Translations under genes and position numbers: made by a program | DNA from: Gordonia neofelifaecis NRRL B-59395 | GTDB lineage: Bacteria; Actinomycetota; Actinomycetes; Mycobacteriales; Mycobacteriaceae | Assembly: GCF_000192435.1 (NCBI RefSeq) | Contig: NZ_AEUD01000004.1 | Coordinates: 62,001-126,000 of the forward strand | Direction of reading: 5' to 3' | Length of the DNA: 64,000 bases | Part shown: positions 21,221 through 28,442 of the stretch, in pieces | Position numbering within the stretch: position 1 is the first letter of the stretch | How the letters are laid out: each line of letters begins with the position of its first letter | Notes under the pieces: generated by a model | Databases searched by the model: none | Seen by the model: the letters and a program-made list of their open reading frames with translations, nothing else | Told to the model about the DNA's origin: nothing

Positions 21221-21832
21221 CTACCGGATGAAGTAAATGACGACGAACAGCGCGATCCACACGACGTCGACGAAGTGCCAGTAGTACGACACGACGATGG
21301 CCGCGGTGGCCTGTGCCGGAGTGAACTTCGACAGGCGCGTGCGGACGAGCAGGAACACGAATGCGAGAAGACCGCCGATGACGTGCATGCCGTGGAAGCC
21401 GGTGGCCATGTAGAAGACCGAGCCGTAGGCGCTCGACGAGAGGGTGGTGCCCTCCTGGACCAGCGAGTAGTACTCGGTGGCCTGGCCGATGACGAAGATG
21501 GTGCCCATGACCAGGGTCAGGGTGTACCAACGGCGGAGCCCGTACACGTCACCGCGCTCAGCTGCGAAGACACCTGCCTGGCAGGTGAAGGAGCTGAGAA
21601 TCAGGATCGTCGTCACCGGCACGGCGAGCCAGAGATTGAGGTGTGTCGGCGGCTGCGGCCAGCCGTCCGACGAGTTGGCCCGAGCGACGAAATACATCGC
21701 GAAGAGGCCGGCGAAGAACATCAACTCGCTCGACAGCCACACGATGGTGCCGACGCTGACCATGTTCGGACGGTTCAGCGAGTGCACGCGTGAGGTGATG
21801 GCGGTTTCTGAGTTACCCACAGCGCTAGTCAC
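21221..21832 (-). CDS. ctaE: Cytochrome c oxidase subunit III
   Basis: 203-aa five-helix subunit III of the aa3 oxidase. Family features are [21 protein letters not shown] in the first helix, [12 protein letters not shown] and [20 protein letters not shown] at the end. The start is probably the GTG at 21832 (MTSAVGNSE); no clear ribosome site precedes it. It is first in the ctaE-qcrC-qcrA-qcrB run, 81 nt before qcrC. Subunit I (ctaD) is not in the window, as in mycobacteria. Confidence 0.95.
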   Translation of the reverse strand: MTSAVGNSETAITSRVHSLNRPNMVSVGTIVWLSSELMFFAGLFAMYFVARANSSDGWPQPPTHLNLWLAVPVTTILILSSFTCQAGVFAAERGDVYGLRRWYTLTLVMGTIFVIGQATEYYSLVQEGTTLSSSAYGSVFYMATGFHGMHVIGGLLAFVFLLVRTRLSKFTPAQATAAIVVSYYWHFVDVVWIALFVVIYFIR

Positions 21833-22001
21833 AAGAGAAGTATGACGGTTCGTAGTAACCGTTGACCACCCGGGTAGGAAAATTGCTCGAACTCGTACGC
21901 TTTCCGCTGGTAGAGCCGATGCCCGACACAGTACCGGCGTGTCCTGAGACGAGGATGAGGGTTACCGTGAAGGCCATGACGAGTGCGCATGAGGTGGCTT
22001 G

Positions 22002-22421
22002 ATGGTGTCCTGGAAGTTGCCGTGGCGAACCGGTTCCGGGAACAGTGCGGCACTGCGGATCGACGATCCGTCGCTGCGGATCGTGGCTGAAGGCGCAGAT
22101 GAGACGGTGCCCAGCTCGGCGGCCTTGGCGTCGTGCGGTTTCGACGAGGTCGCACCGGTCGTTCTGCGCCATCTCCTGCAGCTGCCGCCGGTCGAGGTCG
22201 ATGCGGTGATGGCTCGCCTCGCTGCGGACGGATACGTCCGGGACCCAGCGGCGGAGTCGGACGGCGCTGAGGACGGTTCGATCTCGGTCACGATCGCCCG
22301 GGTGCTGCCCGTCGATGCGGTGGTCCTGTCGCGCGAGCGTGCCCGGATGTCGAGCATGATGTCGCGGGCCGGCGGTCGGGTGACGGGATGGGCGGTGTTG
22401 CGGGTGCCGGATACCCGGTAA
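22002..22421 (+). CDS. Hypothetical protein between ctaE and trpD
   Basis: 139-aa protein that I do not recognise. The start ATG at 22002 has GAGGTGG 5 nt upstream; a GTG one codon later is possible. It has no membrane segment or signal. The N-terminal part has SWKLPWRTGSG, and the middle reads like a small helical domain (PVVLRHLLQLPPVEVDAVMARLAADGYV). The C-terminal 40 residues (ARVLPVDAVVLSRERARMSS, then GGRVTGWAVL) vaguely recall the end of RraB-type RNase E inhibitors, but this is a weak impression. It is divergent from ctaE and 33 nt upstream of trpD, which has its own -10. Confidence 0.65.
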   Translation: MVSWKLPWRTGSGNSAALRIDDPSLRIVAEGADETVPSSAALASCGFDEVAPVVLRHLLQLPPVEVDAVMARLAADGYVRDPAAESDGAEDGSISVTIARVLPVDAVVLSRERARMSSMMSRAGGRVTGWAVLRVPDTR

Positions 22422-22441
22422 CGCCGGGCCTCGCCTGACGT

Positions 22442-22447
22442 TAGGGT
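22442..22447 (+). promoter_or_regulatory. Putative -10 element for leaderless trpD
   Basis: TAGGGT ends 7 nt before the GTG at 22455. This spacing is the reason for choosing that GTG rather than the in-frame GTG at 22446, which lies inside the -10. Confidence 0.5.
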
Positions 22448-22454
22448 GGTTCGC

Positions 22455-23543
22455 GTGACTGCTGAGGACGCATCGGGTTCGGAGACCGCCTACACCTGGC
22501 CGTCGGTGTTGGGAAAAGTGACGGATCGGATCGACCTGACCGTCGATGAAGCCTCGTGGGCGATGCGCGAGATCATGTCCGACGCGGCGACCGGAGCGCA
22601 GATCGCGGCGTTCGGCGTCGGGGTGAAGATGAAGGGCGCATCGTCTGCCGAGCTCCGGGGTCTGTCGGCCGCGATGCTCTCGCTGGCGAACCGCATTCAG
22701 GTCGACGGCGCGGCGGTGGACATCGTCGGTACCGGCGGCGACCGTTCGCACACCGTCAACATCTCGACGATGACCTCGGTGGTCGTGGCGGCGGCGGGGA
22801 TTCCGGTCGTGAAGCACGGCAACCGCGCGGCGTCGTCGAAGAGCGGCGGAGCTGATGTGCTCGAGGCGCTCGGGGTCGCGATCACCCTCAAGCCGGCTGC
22901 AGTCGAGCAGTGCGTCGTCGAGCTGGGCATCGGCTTCTGCTTCGCGCCGGTGTTCCATCCGGCGTTCCGGTTCACCGGCCCGCCGCGGAGCCAGATCGGC
23001 ATCCCGACAGTCTTCAACGTCCTCGGCCCGTTGACGAATCCCGCCGCGCCGGACGCAGGTCTCATCGGGTGCGCCTTCAGTGATCTGGCGCCGGTGCTGG
23101 CCCAGGCGTTCGCCGAGCGAGGCAATCGAGTACTGCTGGTCCGCGGCGACGACGGTCTGGACGAGCTGACGACGACGACCACGTCGTCGGTGTGGCAGAT
23201 CGTCGGTGGCGAGGTCGGCGAGTTGACCCTGGATCCGCGGGACCTCGGAATCGGTCTGGTCGAACTGTCGGCGTTGCAGGGCGGTGACGCGTCGGTGAAT
23301 GCGCAGATCGCCCGCGAGTTGTTCGCCGGGACCGAGGGGCCGGTGCGCGATGCTGTGCTCCTGAACGCAGCGGCCGCGGTCGTCGCCTTCGAGCAGCGCG
23401 CACTGTTCACCCAGGACGAGTTCGTGGCCGCGATGCGCGCAGCGCTGACGCGGGTGGCAGATGTGATCGACTCGGGCCGCGCCGCCGCACTGCTGGACCG
23501 GTGGGTCGAGGTCACCAACCGACTGGCGGACGCGCCGCACTGA
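22455..23543 (+). CDS. trpD: Anthranilate phosphoribosyltransferase
   Basis: 362-aa TrpD, which joins anthranilate to PRPP in tryptophan synthesis. Motifs are VDIVGTGGDRSHTVNIST (PRPP loop), VVKHGNRAASSKSGGADVLEALG, FCFAPVFHPAF and NVLGPLTNPA. All are in the normal order for the family. The start was set by the -10 spacing (22442). No other trp gene is present; the orphan trpD next to ctaE is conserved in mycobacteria (Rv2192c). It converges on an AraC gene 4 nt away, with no room for a terminator. Confidence 0.96.
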   Translation: MTAEDASGSETAYTWPSVLGKVTDRIDLTVDEASWAMREIMSDAATGAQIAAFGVGVKMKGASSAELRGLSAAMLSLANRIQVDGAAVDIVGTGGDRSHTVNISTMTSVVVAAAGIPVVKHGNRAASSKSGGADVLEALGVAITLKPAAVEQCVVELGIGFCFAPVFHPAFRFTGPPRSQIGIPTVFNVLGPLTNPAAPDAGLIGCAFSDLAPVLAQAFAERGNRVLLVRGDDGLDELTTTTTSSVWQIVGGEVGELTLDPRDLGIGLVELSALQGGDASVNAQIARELFAGTEGPVRDAVLLNAAAAVVAFEQRALFTQDEFVAAMRAALTRVADVIDSGRAAALLDRWVEVTNRLADAPH

Positions 23544-23547
23544 CCGA

Positions 23548-24354
23548 TCAGCTGTCGGAGCGGTATGCGCTGGGACTGAAACCCAGGACCGACGCGAAGT
23601 CGCGCGTCATGTGCGCGTGATCGGTATAGCCGAGATCGGCGGCGATCTGTGCGAGCGAGGCGTCCGGGCGCGTGCGCACTCGATGCGCCGCCTCCTGCAG
23701 TCGACGACGGCGGATCAGCGATGCCGGACTCACGCCGACGTACTTCGAGGTGAGTCGCTGCAGCGTGCGTTCGCTGACGTTGAATCGCCGTGCGGTCTGG
23801 TCGACGCGCACCAGTGACGGATCCGTCTCCATCGAGGTCACCGCACGATTGACCAGTAAGGCCTCGTCTGTCGGAGTCACTCGATCGATGAGCCATGCGC
23901 TGATGGCCGCTGTCGCCGCGGCGAGGTCCGGCGGACGGCGACTCATCTCGTCGCTGACCGCCGAGTGCAGCCCGGACCACTCGGCTCCGTCGACCGATTC
24001 GACCCGATCGACGAGGTCGAGGGGCTGGACGGGGAGTCCCACGGATGCGGCGGGCTGCAGCAGTGCGCCGACCGCCCAGCCGGTGCCGATCAGTGTTCGG
24101 TGACTGATTCGGGTGGTCGCGCCGGAGATGACGGTCTCGTCGTGCTGCACCACGAGATTGAGCGCGCCGAATGCGATCACGTCCTGCGTGCTCTGTCTGC
24201 CGAGGGGGAGATCCCACCTGCTGATCCAGAACCACCGGACCAGGTCGGCGGCGCTGCCGGTGGCGGGCAGACGACTGAACTCGGGCAGCAGTTCGGGACG
24301 GAGGACGCCGCGGTCCGACGGGCTGGAATCCATTCGCTGATGATAAGCGGCCAT
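23548..24354 (-). CDS. AraC family transcriptional regulator
   Basis: 268 aa if started at the ATG at 24354 (261 aa from the ATG at 24333). The C-terminal about 100 residues are an AraC/XylS double helix-turn-helix: SLVRVDQTARRFNVSERTLQ, then RRRRLQEAAHRVRT and LAQIAADLGYTDHAHMTRDF. The N-terminal part (RWFWISRWDLPLG, LNLVVQHDETVISGATT) is the DUF6597-type domain common in actinobacterial AraC proteins; its ligand is unknown. It is divergent from the VOC gene at 24442, so that gene is a plausible target. TGTCGGGAATCGACA, a 5-bp inverted repeat with 5-nt spacer, sits immediately before the 24354 start. Confidence 0.88.
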   Translation of the reverse strand: MAAYHQRMDSSPSDRGVLRPELLPEFSRLPATGSAADLVRWFWISRWDLPLGRQSTQDVIAFGALNLVVQHDETVISGATTRISHRTLIGTGWAVGALLQPAASVGLPVQPLDLVDRVESVDGAEWSGLHSAVSDEMSRRPPDLAAATAAISAWLIDRVTPTDEALLVNRAVTSMETDPSLVRVDQTARRFNVSERTLQRLTSKYVGVSPASLIRRRRLQEAAHRVRTRPDASLAQIAADLGYTDHAHMTRDFASVLGFSPSAYRSDS

Positions 24355-24393
24355 GTGTCGGGAATCGACAAGCGAGGAGGCCGGTGTCGCCGT

Positions 24394-24438
24394 TAGCGTC
24401 GAGTCATGACCACGAACTACACGAATGACTCGGAATAA
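24394..24438 (+). promoter_or_regulatory. -10 element and 10-codon leaderless upstream ORF before the VOC gene
   Basis: TAGCGT (24394-24399) is followed 6 nt later by an ATG at 24406. That ATG opens a 10-codon frame, MTTNYTNDSE, ending in TAA at 24436-24438. The VOC gene GTG at 24442 is in the same frame, one codon after the stop. It could be a regulatory leader peptide or a gene start broken by a nonsense mutation. Confidence 0.4.
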
Positions 24439-24441
24439 ATT

Positions 24442-24942
24442 GTGGCGCAGAGTGTTTCGGCTGCGGCCGAGGGTGCTCACACGACTGCGGGACGGCCCAG
24501 GGGATTCACCTCGCTGACGCCGTTTCTGGTCGTCTCGAGGGCCGCGGAGGCGATCGCGTTCTACCGCGAGGTCTTCGGTGCCCGAATCATCGCGATCAGT
24601 GAGTTCGGCGGGGTGATCGCGCACGCCGAGATCGAGTTCGACTGCGGCAGAATGCAACTCGGTGAACCCAACGAGGCCTACGGACTCGTTGCGCCACCCG
24701 CTCCGGATGACGCCTGCTATTCGCTGGCGATTTACACCCCTGACGTCGATGCGACCGTCGCGCGCGCCGAGGCAGCCGGAGCCACGGTTCGAGAGCCGGC
24801 CGCGGACTTCGTCTCCGGCGATCGCTTCGCGAGCATCAGGGACCCGTTCGGAGTCCGCTGGTCGGTGATGACCAGGGTCGTCGACCTGTCAGACGAGGAG
24901 AGCGCGGCCCGCGTTGCCGAGTGGGTGGCTTCGCAGGGCTGA
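24442..24942 (+). CDS. VOC / glyoxalase-fold protein (PhnB-like)
   Basis: 166-aa single-domain vicinal-oxygen-chelate protein of the PhnB/YdeN type. The fold starts at GFTSLTPFLVVSRAAEAIAFY near residue 21, followed by EVFGARIIAISEF, MQLGEPN, a second half-module (YSLAIYTPDVDATVARAEAAGA) and DPFGVRWSVMT near the end. Metal ligands cannot be assigned with confidence and the substrate is unknown. The GTG at 24442 is the first start after an in-frame TAA. Divergent from an AraC regulator, which may control it. Confidence 0.85.
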   Translation: MAQSVSAAAEGAHTTAGRPRGFTSLTPFLVVSRAAEAIAFYREVFGARIIAISEFGGVIAHAEIEFDCGRMQLGEPNEAYGLVAPPAPDDACYSLAIYTPDVDATVARAEAAGATVREPAADFVSGDRFASIRDPFGVRWSVMTRVVDLSDEESAARVAEWVASQG

Positions 24943-24958
24943 CCCTCCCCGGCGGGCG

Positions 24959-25237
24959 TCAGTCCTCGCCGATGGAGAATCCCCCCTCGACCTCCGAACT
25001 GGCGTAGCTGCGGAATGCGATGTGGGTCGCGCTGCTGAGTACGCCGGGAATGCGGTTGATCGCGCCGGTCACCACGTCGGCGACCTCCTCGTGGTTGCGC
25101 ACCCGGACCTTGGCGATCAGATCGACGTCACCGGCGCACGAGTAGACCTCGGTGACGCCGGGGATCTCCGCAACAGCCTGTGCCGTTTCGGGAATCTGAT
25201 GGATGTCTGCTCCGATGAGGACGATGGCGGTGATCAT
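24959..25237 (-). CDS. Stand-alone Lrp/AsnC ligand-binding (RAM) domain protein
   Basis: 92-aa protein consisting only of the regulatory alpha-beta domain of Lrp/AsnC proteins, without a helix-turn-helix. It shows MITAIVLIGADIHQIPETAQ, then IPGVTEVYSCAGDVDLIAKV and a C-terminal strand THIAFRSYASSE. Such stand-alone RAM proteins oligomerise and bind amino acids or modulate full-length Lrp. The function here is unknown. The ATG overlaps the stop of the upstream exonuclease gene (ATGA), so the two are translationally coupled. Confidence 0.9.
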   Translation of the reverse strand: MITAIVLIGADIHQIPETAQAVAEIPGVTEVYSCAGDVDLIAKVRVRNHEEVADVVTGAINRIPGVLSSATHIAFRSYASSEVEGGFSIGED

Positions 25238-27009
25238 GGCTCGACTCTAATGCCAGTCGCGGCGTCTCGTGCCGACCGCGCGGTCCTGGCGAAGTCGTGC
25301 CACCGCTCCGCGGCTCCGATCGGGAGTGAGAGCTGATCGGTCACATCGACCAGTCGGGTGCCCGGTTCGAAGAGCCACCGTTCGATCAGTGCGATCTCCT
25401 CCGCCGGAGCGCCGCTTAACGGGCCGCTCTCCGGCACCGGTGGCATGACCGTGGTGCCGGCGGCGCGCATCCGTTCGACCACCGGCATGGGCGGGACGCC
25501 ACGGCGGGCGTGCGCGGCACCGGCGAGCCTGCCGTATCGGACGAGGCTGAACTCCCAGCCTCCGGAACCGTCCGGTCGGGCGGCGATCACCTCCGCGCGT
25601 TGCGCGACCGCGGTGAGCCGCTGACCGCGAGCCAAGGTCTCGATGGTGGCAGAGAGGCGGGCGCGGGCACGGGCCGCGGACTCGAACCTGTGTTGCTGCG
25701 AGAGCGACGCGACTCGTTCGTGCAGCGCGACGACCAGGGCATCGGACCGGCCCGAGATCAGCTCGCGAACCGCTTCGACCCGGCACAGGTAGTCGGTGAC
25801 GGTCTGCGGCCGGTCGCTGGCGGCGCGGCAGACGCCGGGAACCGCAGCGACGAGGGGATCGGGCAGTCTGTCGGCCTGCGCGGAGCCCTCGCACCAGTGG
25901 TGGGAGGCCTTTCGGAGTTCGGCCGTGCAGGTGCGCAGGCCCGCCGCGCCGGCGATCACATCGGCGACGTCGGCGGCGACTGCTCGGCTCGCCACCGGAC
26001 CGAGCGACTCGGGCCCGGGGCTCCGTGTCACCCGGAGTCGGGGGAACCGCTCTGCGGTGAGGGCGATCCACCAGCCTCGCTGCGGGTTTCGGGAGCGGCG
26101 GTTGTACGACGGCTTGTGCACCCCGAGCAGGTTGAGTTCGGCGACACCGGCTTCGAGGGCGTGCGCGCACTCGACGTGGTCGACACGAACGGCCAGCGAG
26201 ACCATCTCCGCCATGCGTGCGCGGCCGTCGCTGCCGTTGAAATAGCCGGACACTCGGCGGTGGAGGTCGACGGCGGTTCCGATGTACAGGACCTCGTCTG
26301 CGGGACCACGGAAGAGATAGACCCCGGGGCGGCGGGGCAGCCCGGAGGCGATCGAGCGTTTGGCGCGCATGGCCGGAGTGGCGCGCGGCAGGTAGGCGGT
26401 CAGATCGCCGACGGTCTGCACACCCTGGTTTCCGACGCGCTCGAGGAGTCGGTGGAAGACCTCGACGGTCGCGCGCGCGTCGTCGAGTGCGCGGTGTGTC
26501 GGCCGCACCGACACCTGGAACAACTCGGCGAGGGCCGACAACTTCACTGTCGGGGCCTCCTGCCTGCTGAGGATCCGGCGCGCCATCACCACCGTGCACA
26601 GTGACGTGCTGAACGGCCACGGCAGCCGCATGCGTGCGGCGCTCTTGCGCAGGAAGCCCATGTCGAAGCGGGCGTTGTGGGCGACGAGAACGGTTCCGCG
26701 AGCGAACTCGGCGAATGCGGGTAAGACTTCTTCGATCCGCGGCGCGTCGTACAGCATCGCTGTCGTGATACCGGTCAGGGCGACGATCTGCGGCGGGATC
26801 GCTCGGCCCGGGTCGACGAGGGTGGCGAACTCGCCGAGGACCTCGCCGCCACGGATCTTCACCGCGCCGATCTCGGTGATCCGGTCGTCGTCGGCGCTAC
26901 CGCCGGTGGTCTCCAGGTCGACGACGACGAAGGTGGTGTCCCGCAATGCGGACCTGGTGAACTCGTCGGCCTCGGGGAGGTCTTCGAACGACAGTTGCTC
27001 GACGGTCAT
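25234..27009 (-). CDS. DEDDh 3'-5' exonuclease fused to a GIY-YIG nuclease
   Basis: 591-aa two-domain nuclease (Rv2191-like). Residues 25-190 are a DnaQ/DEDDh exonuclease: ExoI VVVDLETTGG (Asp31, Glu33), ExoII VLVAHNARFDMGFL, ExoIII PTHRALDDARATVEVF. Residues 225-320 are a GIY-YIG domain as in UvrC/Cho: RRPGVYLFRG, then VLYIGTAVDLHRRV and a conserved LNLLGVHKPSYNRR. The C-terminal 250 residues resemble UvrC/Cho-associated sequence with no motif I can name. The start is the ATG at 27009; upstream in-frame codons have no support. It may act in repair of bulky lesions, by analogy to Cho, but this is not shown. Confidence 0.92.
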   Translation of the reverse strand: MTVEQLSFEDLPEADEFTRSALRDTTFVVVDLETTGGSADDDRITEIGAVKIRGGEVLGEFATLVDPGRAIPPQIVALTGITTAMLYDAPRIEEVLPAFAEFARGTVLVAHNARFDMGFLRKSAARMRLPWPFSTSLCTVVMARRILSRQEAPTVKLSALAELFQVSVRPTHRALDDARATVEVFHRLLERVGNQGVQTVGDLTAYLPRATPAMRAKRSIASGLPRRPGVYLFRGPADEVLYIGTAVDLHRRVSGYFNGSDGRARMAEMVSLAVRVDHVECAHALEAGVAELNLLGVHKPSYNRRSRNPQRGWWIALTAERFPRLRVTRSPGPESLGPVASRAVAADVADVIAGAAGLRTCTAELRKASHHWCEGSAQADRLPDPLVAAVPGVCRAASDRPQTVTDYLCRVEAVRELISGRSDALVVALHERVASLSQQHRFESAARARARLSATIETLARGQRLTAVAQRAEVIAARPDGSGGWEFSLVRYGRLAGAAHARRGVPPMPVVERMRAAGTTVMPPVPESGPLSGAPAEEIALIERWLFEPGTRLVDVTDQLSLPIGAAERWHDFARTARSARDAATGIRVEP

Positions 27010-27185
27010 GCCCGCACGGTACGGCCGGCCTCCGACATTCGAGTGACCGATGGCGGCCTGCCGAAGGTTGTCGGAGGTCGCTCGTAGTCTGCAGTCGAAT
27101 TGCACACCGACGGCCGTCCTCCGTTCGCGGACAAGGCTATTGCCCGGTTTGGGGACCTCCGTCACGGCGATGAGAGGCAGATCAC

Positions 27186-27449
27186 ATGAGAATTGACTGT
27201 GCACGGTGCCCGATGCGGGCGCGGGCCTGTGACGACTGCATGATGCAGGTCTTCTTCGGCCCGGCTACCAGCGAGTATGGACTGGGGGAGAACCCTGACG
27301 GTCGGGTGGTCGAACTCGTCTCCGCGATCGATGTGTTCGCCGACACGGAATTGATCACCAACGACGACGCCGAGGCGGCAAAACGCAGCTTCTCCGCAGG
27401 TGAATGGCATTTTCCCGACGGTTGGCAGGGTAACCTTCGTGCGGTGTGA
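27186..27449 (+). CDS. Small protein with paired CxxC motifs
   Basis: 87-aa acidic protein. The N-terminal MRIDCARCPMRARACDDCMM has CxxC at residues 5-8 and 15-18, a likely zinc knuckle or Fe-S site. FFGPATSEYGLG and a helical acidic C-terminal half follow. GAGAGG lies 9 nt before the ATG. Similar small Cys-rich proteins sit next to NlpC/P60 genes in related genera, as I remember, but no function is established. It lacks the features of WhiB proteins (no GVWGG, wrong Cys spacing). Confidence 0.8.
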   Translation: MRIDCARCPMRARACDDCMMQVFFGPATSEYGLGENPDGRVVELVSAIDVFADTELITNDDAEAAKRSFSAGEWHFPDGWQGNLRAV

Positions 27450-27564
27450 AAAACCTGCGCGCGGCACGCCGTCGTCGAACCGGTGGACATCGCTCGCGGG
27501 GTTTCGTAATCTTTCCGAGACCTTCCAATCAGGGTCGTCCCGGAGCGATCCGGACGCCCGGCGG

Positions 27565-27755
27565 GTCATCGCCTAATCGCCCCCACCAACGGGGGTGAAC
27601 CGGGGAACCACTTGCTCCGCGCGACGATGAGAATTCGTCAGTGTGGATTGGGGTGAATCGCACGCCAGGCAGCGCTCATCGGCTGCTGCCTGCGTGCGTA
27701 GGGCCATACTCTTCCGGCCCGAACCCGACAGCTAACCCGGTCGGCGACAAGGGAG
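27565..27755 (+). promoter_or_regulatory. ydaO-yuaA (cyclic di-AMP) riboswitch
   Basis: The leader of the NlpC/P60 gene has the conserved signatures of actinobacterial ydaO RNAs in order. GGGGGTGAACCGGGGAACCA is at 27591-27610, GGGGTGAATCGCACG near 27650, GTAGGGC at 27698, and CCCGAACCCGACAGCTAACC at 27718-27737. Closing-stem halves TCGCC (27569) and GGCGA (27743) can pair. This RNA class binds c-di-AMP and usually switches off cell-wall hydrolase and K+ transport genes, which fits its position 24 nt before an endopeptidase gene. Confidence 0.88.
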
Positions 27756-27778
27756 AAGAACAAGGAGTACGTGTTTTC

Positions 27779-28354
27779 GTGGGCAAACATCGTTTGGAGC
27801 AGCCCAGTGTCGGTCGTAAGACCGCCAAGTCCGCAGTCCTCGCCGGCTCGATCGCCATCGGCGGGTCGCTGGCGTTCGCCGCTGCTCCGGCACACGCGAC
27901 CCCGGTGACCGTTCCGAACGTCGGTACCTTCGACGTTCCCGGTCTGCCGCAGAACCTCGTGCCGAAGGCCCCGCAGGCTCCGAGCCTCGACATCGGCTCC
28001 CCGCAGCAGGTGCGCGCCAAGAAGGCGCTGCGCTACGCGGAGTCCAAGATCGGCTCGCCCTACGTGTACGGCGCCGCAGGCCCCAACGCTTTCGACTGCT
28101 CGGGTCTCACCTCGTGGGCTTACAAGCAGGCGGGCAAGATCATCCCGCGCGACAGTTACGGTCAGCTCGGCGGCGGCACCCCCGTTGCGTCGCTGGCTCA
28201 GGCTCGGCCCGGCGACATCCTGATCTTCAACGGCGGCGGCCACGCCGGCATCTACGCGGGCGACGGCATCTTCGTGCACTCGTCCACCGAGGGTGTTCCG
28301 GTGAAGCGCGACAAGGTCAAGGCGTGGGATCTCACGGGTATCCGCCGCTACTGA
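27779..28354 (+). CDS. Secreted NlpC/P60 peptidoglycan endopeptidase (small)
   Basis: 191-aa exported cell-wall hydrolase. The GTG at 27779 with AAGGAG 11 nt upstream starts MGKHRLEQPSVGRK. The signal peptide is hydrophobic to AAPAHA (residues 35-40) with likely cleavage before Thr41. A short Pro-rich linker and then the NlpC/P60 domain (about 78-191) follow, with Cys107 in AFDCSGL, His155 in GGHAGIY and a third polar site in FVHSS. It cleaves D-Glu-mDAP-type peptide bonds in the family. The leader carries a c-di-AMP riboswitch. It is followed by a hairpin and then ripC. Confidence 0.92.
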   Translation: MGKHRLEQPSVGRKTAKSAVLAGSIAIGGSLAFAAAPAHATPVTVPNVGTFDVPGLPQNLVPKAPQAPSLDIGSPQQVRAKKALRYAESKIGSPYVYGAAGPNAFDCSGLTSWAYKQAGKIIPRDSYGQLGGGTPVASLAQARPGDILIFNGGGHAGIYAGDGIFVHSSTEGVPVKRDKVKAWDLTGIRRY

Positions 28355-28382
28355 GCGGTGACTGCCGTTTGACTTAAGTGCA

Positions 28383-28413
28383 GGGCGGGCGGCGTGACAC
28401 ACGCCGCCCGCCC
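28383..28413 (+). terminator. Hairpin between the two NlpC/P60 genes
   Basis: Perfect 14-bp GC-only-rich stem (GGGCGGGCGGCGTG and its complement) with a 3-nt ACA loop, 28 nt after the stop of the first hydrolase gene. Probably a terminator or a partial one before ripC. Confidence 0.8.
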
Positions 28414-28442
28414 TCACGGCTATCAAGGATCGAGTTCGAGTG

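Noticed and set aside
21181-21235. GC-rich inverted words (CCGG, GGCCG) after ctaE as a terminator
   Set aside because: Several short overlapping alternatives and no dominant stem. The genes ctaE and qcrC are probably one transcript.
27186-27449. WhiB-family assignment for the Cys-rich small protein
   Set aside because: The cysteines are too closely spaced and the GVWGG-type turn and basic tail of WhiB proteins are absent.
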